Positions 1 through 6,562 of a stretch of 16,800 bases of DNA are shown here, piece after piece. Location: contig JAPPEF010000104.1 in NCBI GenBank assembly GCA_028875335.1, forward strand, positions 1 to 16,800, written 5' to 3'. Positions within the stretch are counted from its first letter, which is position 1; each line of letters starts with the position of its first letter. Under the pieces are notes generated by a model. It worked only from the letters and a program-made list of their open reading frames with translations. It had not been told where the DNA came from and did no database searches. The DNA is from Gemmatimonadota bacterium. GTDB taxonomy: Bacteria; Latescibacterota; UBA2968; UBA8231. A program made the translations under genes and the position numbers.

Positions 1-2
1 GC

Positions 3-2495
3 CACGCGCTCATGGAGTACATTGCCCAGCAGTACGGCCCCGAAAAAATCAGCCGCATTCTCCGCCTGTGGGATAGCCAGCACGACACTGACAAGCTCAT
101 GGATCGCTTGATCGGCATGGACTTGAAAACCCTCGACGAGCGCTGGTCGGCCCAGATGCGCAAATCCTACTGGCCCCTCTTGCAGACGCGCGACTATACC
201 TCCGAATTCGCCGAGAAAATAGGCGACGACGAGGACATCCAAAGCTTCTCCAGCGCCTGCTGGTCGCTCAGCGGCGACATGCTCGCCGTCTATTCCTCAG
301 ACGGGATCGAACAGCACGTGGACATCATCCGCCTGCGCGATGCCTCGCTCGTCGAGCGCGTCACCGAGAGCATGCGCGCCGCCGACTACGATCACCTCAG
401 CATCGGCAGCGGCACCGTGGCTTGGGCACAGGACGGTCAGACCATCGCCTTTGTCGCCAAAGAAGGCCCCCGCGACCGCATCATGCTGTGGGATCTCTAC
501 GACAAGGAACTCATGCAGACCCTGTCTATGCCCGATATGGATCTCGTCGAGAGCCTAACCTGGTCCCCCAACAGCCGCCAACTTGCTTTTATCGGCACCG
601 GACAGGGCCAGAGCGATCTCTACATTATCGACGTGCAGACCGGCGAGCGGCGCCAACTCACGGGCACGCCCGAGCGCGAAGATTATCCGAACTGGTCGCC
701 CGATGGCCAGCACATCGCCTTTAGCACCAAGTACCGCAACCAGTTCGACATCAAAATTTACGATCTAGCTGAGGGCACAGCACACGCGGTCATATCTAGC
801 CCCACTGACGATCTGTGGCCTCAGTGGCTGCCCGAAGGCAACAAGCTGCTCTTCGTCTCCACCCGTGACAAGATCAACGACCTCTTCGTCTATCACCTCG
901 ACGAGGGCCACGAATTCCGCCTGACCCGCAGCCTCAGCGGTATTATGAATCCCGCCCTTTCGCCCGACGGGCGGCAGATCGTGTTCAACACCTACTTCAA
1001 GGGCCGCAGCCATCTCTACCGGATGGCCATGCCCGAATGGCCCGATGTCAAGCGCCAAGACGCACAGTTACTGGCGCGCGTGGACAAAATAGCGCCGCCA
1101 GCCGAAGTAGCGCCACCAGCCGAAGTAGTACCACCAGCCGCTGAAGCCCCAGTTATAGAGACACCCCCAGAACGGCCCGTAGTACAGGGTGATGCCGCGC
1201 TTTCCGACCAAGGCGGCATTCCAAGCCTAGGACAGGTCTCGACCCTGAAAGATCGGGGGCTTTCGGACGATGCCGTGCTCCTAGCCGACACCAGCGGCCC
1301 GTTGCCCCCCACCGAATCCCAAGAGCCGCAAGCCGCCATCCAGCTCGTCGACAACGACAGCGACGGCGAATTGGAACTGCGCCGTCGCCGCTACACCCCC
1401 AAGCTCGAATTCGACGGCATCTCCGTGCGGATGGGCTATCTCGATGGGTTCTTATCGTCGGTTGCCCAACTGAGCATGAGCGACCTCTTGGGCAATCACT
1501 CGCTGATCTTGGCCACGGATTACGTAGCCGCGCAGGACATCAGCAATGACTTTAACTTTGCCGCCAGCTACAACTACTATGGCAAGCGGCCTACATACCG
1601 CGTATCCATTTTCAATTGGAACCAGTACTTCTTTAACGACCGCCACTTCATCGTCCCAGGCCGCCCCCCGACTCGGGGCACGAGCCGTCTCCAGCAGCGC
1701 GGTGCCTTGGCCAACGCCAGCTATCCGCTCGACCTCTACCGTCGCCTCGACCTGAGCTATACCTATGTCGGCGAGCAAGAAGAACAGGTCTTTCCCTCCT
1801 ACGAACCAGATTCTACTTCTGTCAGTACTCATCTGTTCAAGACCGCATACGTCCACGACTCCATTACCTACGGTCTTTTGGGTGCCACCGCTGGCAAGCG
1901 CTACTTCCTCTCGGTGGGGCGCACGCTCAACCTTGGGTCGGCCACGCGTTCTTTCTCACATCTCGAATTTGACTATCGTCACTACTTGCGGTTGGGGCGT
2001 TGGTCGGTGCTAGGCCTGAGAGCCTATAGCGTGGGGTCTTTGGGACGCGACGCCCTCGAATACAACCTAGGGGGGCCGACTTGGTACCTACCCTTCTACA
2101 CGGGCTTCAACCTCAACACCGGCCCGTTGCGCGGCTATCCGTTCTCGGCCTTCAGCGGCAGCCGGGTCTTGCTGACCAATGCCGAACTGCGCGTCCCCTT
2201 TGTGCGTGGCATCCTCTTTGGCTGGCCCGGTACCTTCCTGATCCCGGCGGTTGACGGCAGCCTATTTGTGGATGTAGGCATGGCCTGGGACAAAGGCGAC
2301 GAAATCGACCTGTGGCCCTTCCACAACCCACACGCCGCACTCACGTCCTCCCCACGGCAGGTACACGCCAGCGTCGGCTTCGGTCTCTTAGTGTACTTCT
2401 TACTGCCGATGAACTTTGAATTCGCCAGGCAGATGGACCTACAAGGCAACTTCTCGGACTTCAAGTTCCACTTCAGCTTTGGACGGAGCTTTTGA
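3..2495 (+). CDS. Outer-membrane protein with PD40 beta-propeller and BamA-like barrel (5' end missing)
   Basis: The reading frame is open to the left edge (the codons before the ATG at 12 read H-A-L), so the gene starts upstream and the ATG at 12 is probably internal. The first ~60 residues after that ATG look like the tail of a peptidase-MA-like domain (YIAQQYGPEKI). A TolB/PD40 propeller follows at about residues 75-340, with blades carrying the W/LSPDG-x-x-IAF...DLYIIDV pattern (for example SPNSRQLAFIG, SPDGQHIAFST, SPDGRQIVFNT). A Pro/Ala/Glu linker lies near 361-380, and residues ~455-827 form a beta-barrel of the Omp85/surface-antigen type (LSDLLGNH-like MSDLLGNHSL, LRGYPFSAFSG, terminal Phe). 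The protein is likely surface or periplasm facing, with the barrel in the outer membrane. Proteins of this layout are common in FCB and related genomes, but their function is not established. The lipoprotein gene behind it overlaps by 4 bases and may encode a partner. The missing N-terminus would show whether an HExxH metalloprotease motif is present. Confidence 0.85.
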   Translation, partial: HALMEYIAQQYGPEKISRILRLWDSQHDTDKLMDRLIGMDLKTLDERWSAQMRKSYWPLLQTRDYTSEFAEKIGDDEDIQSFSSACWSLSGDMLAVYSSDGIEQHVDIIRLRDASLVERVTESMRAADYDHLSIGSGTVAWAQDGQTIAFVAKEGPRDRIMLWDLYDKELMQTLSMPDMDLVESLTWSPNSRQLAFIGTGQGQSDLYIIDVQTGERRQLTGTPEREDYPNWSPDGQHIAFSTKYRNQFDIKIYDLAEGTAHAVISSPTDDLWPQWLPEGNKLLFVSTRDKINDLFVYHLDEGHEFRLTRSLSGIMNPALSPDGRQIVFNTYFKGRSHLYRMAMPEWPDVKRQDAQLLARVDKIAPPAEVAPPAEVVPPAAEAPVIETPPERPVVQGDAALSDQGGIPSLGQVSTLKDRGLSDDAVLLADTSGPLPPTESQEPQAAIQLVDNDSDGELELRRRRYTPKLEFDGISVRMGYLDGFLSSVAQLSMSDLLGNHSLILATDYVAAQDISNDFNFAASYNYYGKRPTYRVSIFNWNQYFFNDRHFIVPGRPPTRGTSRLQQRGALANASYPLDLYRRLDLSYTYVGEQEEQVFPSYEPDSTSVSTHLFKTAYVHDSITYGLLGATAGKRYFLSVGRTLNLGSATRSFSHLEFDYRHYLRLGRWSVLGLRAYSVGSLGRDALEYNLGGPTWYLPFYTGFNLNTGPLRGYPFSAFSGSRVLLTNAELRVPFVRGILFGWPGTFLIPAVDGSLFVDVGMAWDKGDEIDLWPFHNPHAALTSSPRQVHASVGFGLLVYFLLPMNFEFARQMDLQGNFSDFKFHFSFGRSF
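1092..1145 (+). repeat. Three 18-bp tandem repeats coding a PPAEV linker
   Basis: Three consecutive 18-base units (1092-1109, 1110-1127, 1128-1145) encode the Pro-Ala-Glu-Val linker between propeller and barrel. The first two units differ by one base and the third is diverged. The repeat sits in frame, so changes in copy number would only alter linker length. Confidence 0.8.
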
Positions 2496-3181
2496 TCCGC
2501 GCTACTGCTCTCGCACTGCTCATTGGCCTAGCCGGTTGCGGCGGCCGCGCTGCTTTCACGCACGTCGAATTCCGCGCTCCGTCGCAACCCGACCCGGTCT
2601 TGCGCCCCTTTCTCGCGGACGTCGATCACATCGGCGTCGTTTGCGCGACCAACATCGAACCCTTTCGGGAGTTGGACATCGAGAAGGTCATGGCGCGTCT
2701 GTCCAACGCCGTGGTCCGGAGCCTCGGCAACATGCCCAAAACCGAGGTGATGAACCAAGACGAAATCACCTACCAGCTCAAGGATATTCGACTCGACTCG
2801 ACCAGCGTCCACCAAGACTCGGTACAGGCCATTCTCAGGAAGGAGCTCGAGCTCGACGCCTTAGTCTTCGTCGAACTGAGGCACTTACAGGCGCGGATGA
2901 TGCCCATGTCGCCCACGCCCTACGGCATGTCGCCCAACCCCGGCATAGACCTGACGATAGATCTCAAGGTCAGCCTGATCAACCTCAATACCAATCAAGT
3001 CTGGCAGCAGGGGGGCACGCAGCGCAATTACCAGCCGGTGCAACTACAACTCTTCGGCGGCAACAAACAAGGAGAGCGTCAACTGCTCATGGCCCTTGCC
3101 CGCCCACTGCAACGCTTCCTCTTCCGCATCGCCCCGCCACCCAAGCCGCAGACCCGCCACTTCGATCTAGGCGGCGACTAG
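2492..3181 (+). CDS. Predicted outer-membrane/periplasmic lipoprotein, function unknown
   Basis: The start is a TTG whose last bases form the TGA stop of the preceding gene (TTGA overlap, 2492-2495), so translation is probably coupled. The 229-residue product opens with MIRATALALL and a lipobox L-A-G-C with the lipidated Cys at residue 16. The residues after it (Gly-Gly) do not suggest inner-membrane retention. The mature part is a mixed alpha/beta domain with a central stretch DALVFVELRHLQ and ends in a Pro-rich tail. It resembles in general terms the periplasmic lipoproteins of the CsgG/GNA1162 type, which have a similar pattern of an isoform-binding alpha/beta fold, but I cannot assign a family. 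The tight coupling to the propeller-barrel gene suggests that the two act together in the envelope. Confidence 0.8.
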   Translation: MIRATALALLIGLAGCGGRAAFTHVEFRAPSQPDPVLRPFLADVDHIGVVCATNIEPFRELDIEKVMARLSNAVVRSLGNMPKTEVMNQDEITYQLKDIRLDSTSVHQDSVQAILRKELELDALVFVELRHLQARMMPMSPTPYGMSPNPGIDLTIDLKVSLINLNTNQVWQQGGTQRNYQPVQLQLFGGNKQGERQLLMALARPLQRFLFRIAPPPKPQTRHFDLGGD

Positions 3182-3185
3182 GCAT

Positions 3186-3222
3186 AAAAAAGGCGGAGAG
3201 CCTTCGTGGCTCTCCGCTTTTT
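3186..3222. terminator. Bidirectional rho-independent terminator
   Basis: A perfect 10-bp stem, GCGGAGAGCC (3193-3202) with GGCTCTCCGC (3208-3217), closes a TTCGT loop. It is flanked by an A-run (3186-3191) on the left and a T-run (3218-3222) on the right, so it works in both directions. It lies between convergent genes, 5 bases after the stop of the plus-strand lipoprotein and about 20 bases after the stop of the minus-strand lipoprotein. Confidence 0.93.
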
Positions 3223-3241
3223 CTGCGTCTCTATCTAAAAA

Positions 3242-3949
3242 TCAACGCCGTCGCTTCTTGGGCTTGGCCGACTTCTTTGCCTTTGTCGCAGACGATTTGG
3301 AGGCTGGTGCCGACGTCGTCGCTGTGGACGCTTTTGGCGTAGGCGCACTCGGCGGAGTGCTGACCGAAGACCGCGGCGTAGGCGTAGGTGCATTGCGCAC
3401 CCGAGGCTCTACCCGCCTCTGCCACACTTCTTCTTCGCGGCGCTGTATTTCGGTAGCCCTTGCCGGGGCGGCAATCGTCGGCGTCGTATTCAGCCGGCTC
3501 GCCGCGCGCAAATCGTCGAGCTGGCGCGTGCTGACCAGTTCATAACCTGGCGGCACGTAGTAACCACTCGAACTCCGATAGTACGGATCGTAGCCGTAAC
3601 TATAGGGCCCATAGCCGCCGTAGTAGGAGGGATAGCCGCCGTAGTAGGAGGGATAGTAGCCAGAGGTGGGATAGTAATAGCCACCATAGCCACCATAGCC
3701 ACCGTAGTAACCGCCATATCTACCATAGCCGCCGCGCACACCCGGATAGCGGTAGAGATCGTCCATGTAGTCGCGGTCGTCGAACTTGCCAATCGTTGGA
3801 GCCTCGACATCGCGGCTCTTGGCGCGGACCAAATCCTCGTCGTGCAGACTGGCCGTTTCGTATGGGCTGCTGAGCACCGTGTAACAGCCGCTGGTCATCA
3901 GCGCGGTTAGCGACAGGGCCGAGCACAAAATCAAAGCCTTCGTTTTCAT
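3242..3949 (-). CDS. Gly/Tyr-rich lipoprotein with basic C-terminal tail
   Basis: I chose the ATG at 3949 because a consensus AAGGAGG (3961-3967) lies 11 bases upstream and the product then begins MKTKALILCSALSLTALM followed by the lipobox T-S-G-C (Cys at residue 22). A longer frame upstream lacks these signals. The 235-residue protein has three parts: a short acidic region after the lipid anchor, a Gly/Tyr-rich low-complexity region (about residues 70-120, repeated GGY and PSYYGGY units), and a Pro/Ser/Thr/Ala-rich region ending in a strongly basic tail (KKSAKPKKRRR). The basic tail could bind anionic polymer such as peptidoglycan, LPS or nucleic acid, but this is only inference. It has its own candidate promoter and ends at the shared terminator, so it may be a single-gene unit. 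No known family is recognised beyond lipoprotein. Confidence 0.82.
   Translation of the reverse strand: MKTKALILCSALSLTALMTSGCYTVLSSPYETASLHDEDLVRAKSRDVEAPTIGKFDDRDYMDDLYRYPGVRGGYGRYGGYYGGYGGYGGYYYPTSGYYPSYYGGYPSYYGGYGPYSYGYDPYYRSSSGYYVPPGYELVSTRQLDDLRAASRLNTTPTIAAPARATEIQRREEEVWQRRVEPRVRNAPTPTPRSSVSTPPSAPTPKASTATTSAPASKSSATKAKKSAKPKKRRR
3611..3741 (-). repeat. Tandem repeats encoding the Gly/Tyr-rich segment
   Basis: A 21-base unit occurs twice back to back with no mismatch (3611-3631 and 3632-3652), encoding PSYYGGY. Several 9-base units of the type CCACCATAG/CCGCCATAT follow (about 3680-3741), encoding GGY triplets. All units are multiples of three, so copy-number change would keep the frame. 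Confidence 0.85.
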
Positions 3950-3995
3950 GGACTTAACTCCCTCCTTGAGGACGTTAAACTCGTTTCTCGACTTG

Positions 3996-4023
3996 AATAT
4001 ACACAAACCGGCAACAGGAGCAA
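3996..4023 (-). promoter_or_regulatory. Candidate promoter of the Gly/Tyr-rich lipoprotein gene
   Basis: On the minus strand TATATT (3996-4001), preceded by TG, lies 47 bases upstream of the ATG. A weak -35 candidate TTGCTC (4018-4023) sits 16 bases further up. The gap after the upstream gene is 84 bases and A+T rich. The same TGTATATT core appears in front of two other genes in this window. Confidence 0.45.
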
Positions 4024-4033
4024 AAAATAAAAA

Positions 4034-5353
4034 CTAAAAGTTGTATCCCATGCCGACGACGAGACGATTGATCGCGTAGTCCTCGCTAAGGACGTTGTCT
4101 GAATATTCGCCTGAGTATTCTTCTACTTGCTTAAACGCACCCCGCACCCAAGCTATATCTATTTGCATGGCCTCGTCGATCAATATCCCGGCCCCGAGGG
4201 TGATAAAGCGCCGATCATCCTCAATGCGAATGGGCGGATCGTCGGAGTCGGGGTCGCGCGGGCCGATAAAGGGAACCGGGTCCACGAAGTAGCCTGCCCG
4301 CAAATCCAGCGCAACGACCGGTACCTGGTACTCGACGCCGAAGTGGTAGCGCAAGACGTCTCTGTACTGAGTCTCAAACGAAGTATGAGCGCGCAAGCCA
4401 TATTCATCGGCCCCCTTATACTCGCTCTGGGACCACTCGGCCAAATGCAAGCTGCCCGCCAGCGTCAGGCCCGGCAGGGCCTCGGCCGAAGCGCCCACGC
4501 CGAACTCAAAAGGCAGCGACAGCTCGTACCTGCTGGACTCGACCTCGTCCGGGGTTGTTTGGAACGTCCCATCGTCGTTCTCGATCGAACTAAACTCATC
4601 ATCATAGGGAGTGCCGCGAAACTCGTAGCGAATTTCGTGCGTCCCCCCGGTGGCAAACGTCGCACCCAACCTGTAGCGGGGCTCGTCGCGCGGCGTACGC
4701 AGCATCGCGCCCAAGATGGCATACGGAGTCCACTTATATTCGTCTGTAAAACTGTCGCGCGCGAGCCAACGCTGACCAACGAATTCGTCCTGCGGATCCG
4801 CCCAGTCAAATTCACTGACGGCCTCGTCTTCTCCGCTGACCAAACCCAAGGTCGCGCCCAGTGAAACAGCCGGCGACACGTCGATGGCAGCGGACACGCC
4901 GGCCAAAGCCAACTCGCCCTCGTGCTGGAAGGCGTGGTCGGCAGTGAGTCCGTCGTCGTTGCCTTTGAGATTGAGGCTCCAGTCGAAGTCCTTGATGCGG
5001 GTAAAGCCGGCCGCCAAGACCAAGCTACCGCGATAGACCGGATAGGGATAGACAAAGCCCAGCGAGCCAAAGCGCGTATTGGTCAGCTCGCTTCTCCCGT
5101 CAATGCCGTTGAAAATTGAGTCGTTGGCGCGGCTGTTGCGCAGGAAAGACACCTGCACCTCGCGCCGCTGCATCTGGGCCAAACCCGCCGGATTCCAGTA
5201 CATGGCTGTGAAATCGTCGGCCACTCCAACAAAGGCACCCCCCATACCCATGGCCCGCACTCCGACCCCAGCGAAATTGTCGATGGCCCGCTCCTCTTGG
5301 GCCTCCGCGCCACCGGCCCACACGCAAAGCAAAGCAATAGCCAGTATCTTCAT
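4034..5353 (-). CDS. OmpP1/FadL-family outer-membrane protein (PorV-like)
   Basis: The ATG at 5353 is chosen: it follows an AGGAGGA ribosome site, and the product begins with a signal peptide (MKILAIALLCVWAGGAEA, cleavage likely after AEA). The mature N-terminus carries the family signature GVRAMGMGGAFVGVADD followed by Y-W-N-P-A-G-L, which is characteristic of OmpP1/FadL/PorV beta-barrels. The 439-residue length and the aromatic C-terminus (YNF) fit a 14-strand barrel. FadL proteins import hydrophobic compounds, while the PorV branch serves as the type IX secretion shuttle. Which role applies here cannot be decided from the sequence, although a PorX-like regulator is encoded just upstream. 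The start overlaps the stop of the upstream barrel gene by 4 bases (ATGA), indicating translational coupling and possibly a joint function. Confidence 0.88.
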   Translation of the reverse strand: MKILAIALLCVWAGGAEAQEERAIDNFAGVGVRAMGMGGAFVGVADDFTAMYWNPAGLAQMQRREVQVSFLRNSRANDSIFNGIDGRSELTNTRFGSLGFVYPYPVYRGSLVLAAGFTRIKDFDWSLNLKGNDDGLTADHAFQHEGELALAGVSAAIDVSPAVSLGATLGLVSGEDEAVSEFDWADPQDEFVGQRWLARDSFTDEYKWTPYAILGAMLRTPRDEPRYRLGATFATGGTHEIRYEFRGTPYDDEFSSIENDDGTFQTTPDEVESSRYELSLPFEFGVGASAEALPGLTLAGSLHLAEWSQSEYKGADEYGLRAHTSFETQYRDVLRYHFGVEYQVPVVALDLRAGYFVDPVPFIGPRDPDSDDPPIRIEDDRRFITLGAGILIDEAMQIDIAWVRGAFKQVEEYSGEYSDNVLSEDYAINRLVVGMGYNF

Positions 5354-6078
5354 CGGAATTTCCTCCTGTAAGTGACTGACAGCTCCCGCATGGATTGGGA
5401 ACTGAAGTGATCGCTTTCCAGCGCGTTCTTGAGATAGTACGCAACCCTTAGCTGCGGCGTTATGGTCCACGCCCCACCAACGTTCAAATAGCCTTCTCCC
5501 ACACCCTGATTTTGCAGACCGTTGTTGCGACCCAAGTCGTACTCGGCGAATAGGGCCATGAATCGCAAGCTCTTGTCTATACCCAACCACGCCGACCAGT
5601 CGCCGTCGTCGGCATCTTCACGTGACATATTGACGCCCGCGTGGACGCCGAGTTCCCCTAGCATTGAGGTATAATTCTTGCTCAGTGCCAGATAGATTCC
5701 CTTGGATTTGACTTGGTAGCGCTGATCTCTATAGGGCCCGATGCCTTGGGAATCGAAACCCAAGAGCAGCGCCGGCCACGTGTAGCCCTCTTCGATGATC
5801 CGGCACCGGGCAGCCAATCCCACTCGCGGGTTCCAATCGACTGCACCCGTGCCAATGAGTTGCTCGCCGCCAAAAGACACGCCCACGCTCAGACGCTTGA
5901 GCACACCGACGTGCAAGCGGCCGACAGCCCCCCCGTCGGCAAACAGGCGAACATCCACCGCATAGTGCCCCTTGTTGACCAGCCCGGCCGTCGGGCTATC
6001 AACCAAGCTCGTCAACTCAGCCCGTTCGGCCGCTGTCGCTCCAGCGGCAACACAGAGGCACAGTATCAGCCGCTGCAA
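5350..6078 (-). CDS. YjbH-like outer-membrane beta-barrel protein
   Basis: No ATG fits. The best start is the TTG at 6078, preceded by AAGGAAGG and followed by a signal peptide (MQRLILCLCVAAGATAAE). The start 23 bases after tsaE supports this, and a longer reading would run back through tsaE. The mature part (~220 residues) is made of alternating amphipathic strands and contains the stretches VDSPTAGLVNKGHYAVDVRL, GVSFGGEQLIGTG and LLGFDSQGIGPY. Such segments occur in a small barrel family related to the YjbH exopolysaccharide-linked proteins and widely annotated as hypothetical in FCB and related genomes. Two further positions show tyrosine and tryptophan girdles typical of outer-membrane strands. 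The ATGA overlap with the FadL-like gene suggests a coupled pair. Function unknown. Confidence 0.75.
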   Translation of the reverse strand: MQRLILCLCVAAGATAAERAELTSLVDSPTAGLVNKGHYAVDVRLFADGGAVGRLHVGVLKRLSVGVSFGGEQLIGTGAVDWNPRVGLAARCRIIEEGYTWPALLLGFDSQGIGPYRDQRYQVKSKGIYLALSKNYTSMLGELGVHAGVNMSREDADDGDWSAWLGIDKSLRFMALFAEYDLGRNNGLQNQGVGEGYLNVGGAWTITPQLRVAYYLKNALESDHFSSQSMRELSVTYRRKFR

Positions 6079-6101
6079 AATCCCCTTCCTTTGGCCAATT
6101 C

Positions 6102-6557
6102 TCAGAACTCGATTTCGTCCACCCCATCCCCTTGCAAGGTAATTCGCCGCTCGCAAGCCTCCCCGTGCTCTAGCCACACATGGCAGCACCTATCGGGCAA
6201 CGAGCCATCGGCGCGCTCGGCCCACTCGACCAAGCAGACGCCGTGGCCGTAAAAATACTCTTCTGCACCTAATTCCTCAAGCTCGTCAGCGCCCCTCAGC
6301 CGATAGAGATCAAAGTGATAGACGGGTAGATCGCGGCCCTTATATCGCCCGGCGTATTCGTTGATCAGGACAAAAGTTGGACTCGTCACGTAATCGGCCA
6401 CTTGCAAAGCCTCGCACACGCCTTGGATCATGCAGGTCTTGCCGCTGCCCAAGTCGCCGCGAAAGGCGACCGCATCGCCCGGTGCCAAACGCCGACCCAG
6501 CGCAGCACCCAGCGCGTGGGTCTGGGCCGCCGAGTGCGTGGTAAAAACCTTTTTCAC
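6102..6557 (-). CDS. tsaE: tRNA threonylcarbamoyladenosine biosynthesis ATPase TsaE
   Basis: TsaE is the P-loop ATPase that works with TsaB and TsaD to make the universal t6A37 modification of ANN-decoding tRNAs in the cytoplasm. The 151-residue product has the full family pattern: Walker A GDLGSGKT (34-41), the switch-like TSPTF (58-62), HFDLYRL (81-87) and the VEWAER motif (110-115). Length is normal. The start is a GTG five bases after the stop of the PorX-like gene, with only a weak AGGG as ribosome site, so translation likely depends on the upstream gene. I recall PorX-type genes lying beside tsaE in Bacteroidota genomes as well; if so, this neighbourhood is old and conserved, but I cannot confirm that here. 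Confidence 0.95.
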   Translation of the reverse strand: MKKVFTTHSAAQTHALGAALGRRLAPGDAVAFRGDLGSGKTCMIQGVCEALQVADYVTSPTFVLINEYAGRYKGRDLPVYHFDLYRLRGADELEELGAEEYFYGHGVCLVEWAERADGSLPDRCCHVWLEHGEACERRITLQGDGVDEIEF

Positions 6558-6562
6558 TTTCC

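Noticed and set aside
2416..3342. 308-residue plus-strand frame across the barrel end, the lipoprotein and the terminator
   Set aside because: It has Arg/Ser/Pro-rich composition typical of a frame-shifted shadow, and runs through the terminator hairpin. The overlapping frame has a clear lipobox and coupled start.
4127..4864. 245-residue plus-strand frame opposite the FadL-like gene
   Set aside because: It is antisense to a gene with clear signal peptide and family motifs, with no ribosome site or recognisable domain.
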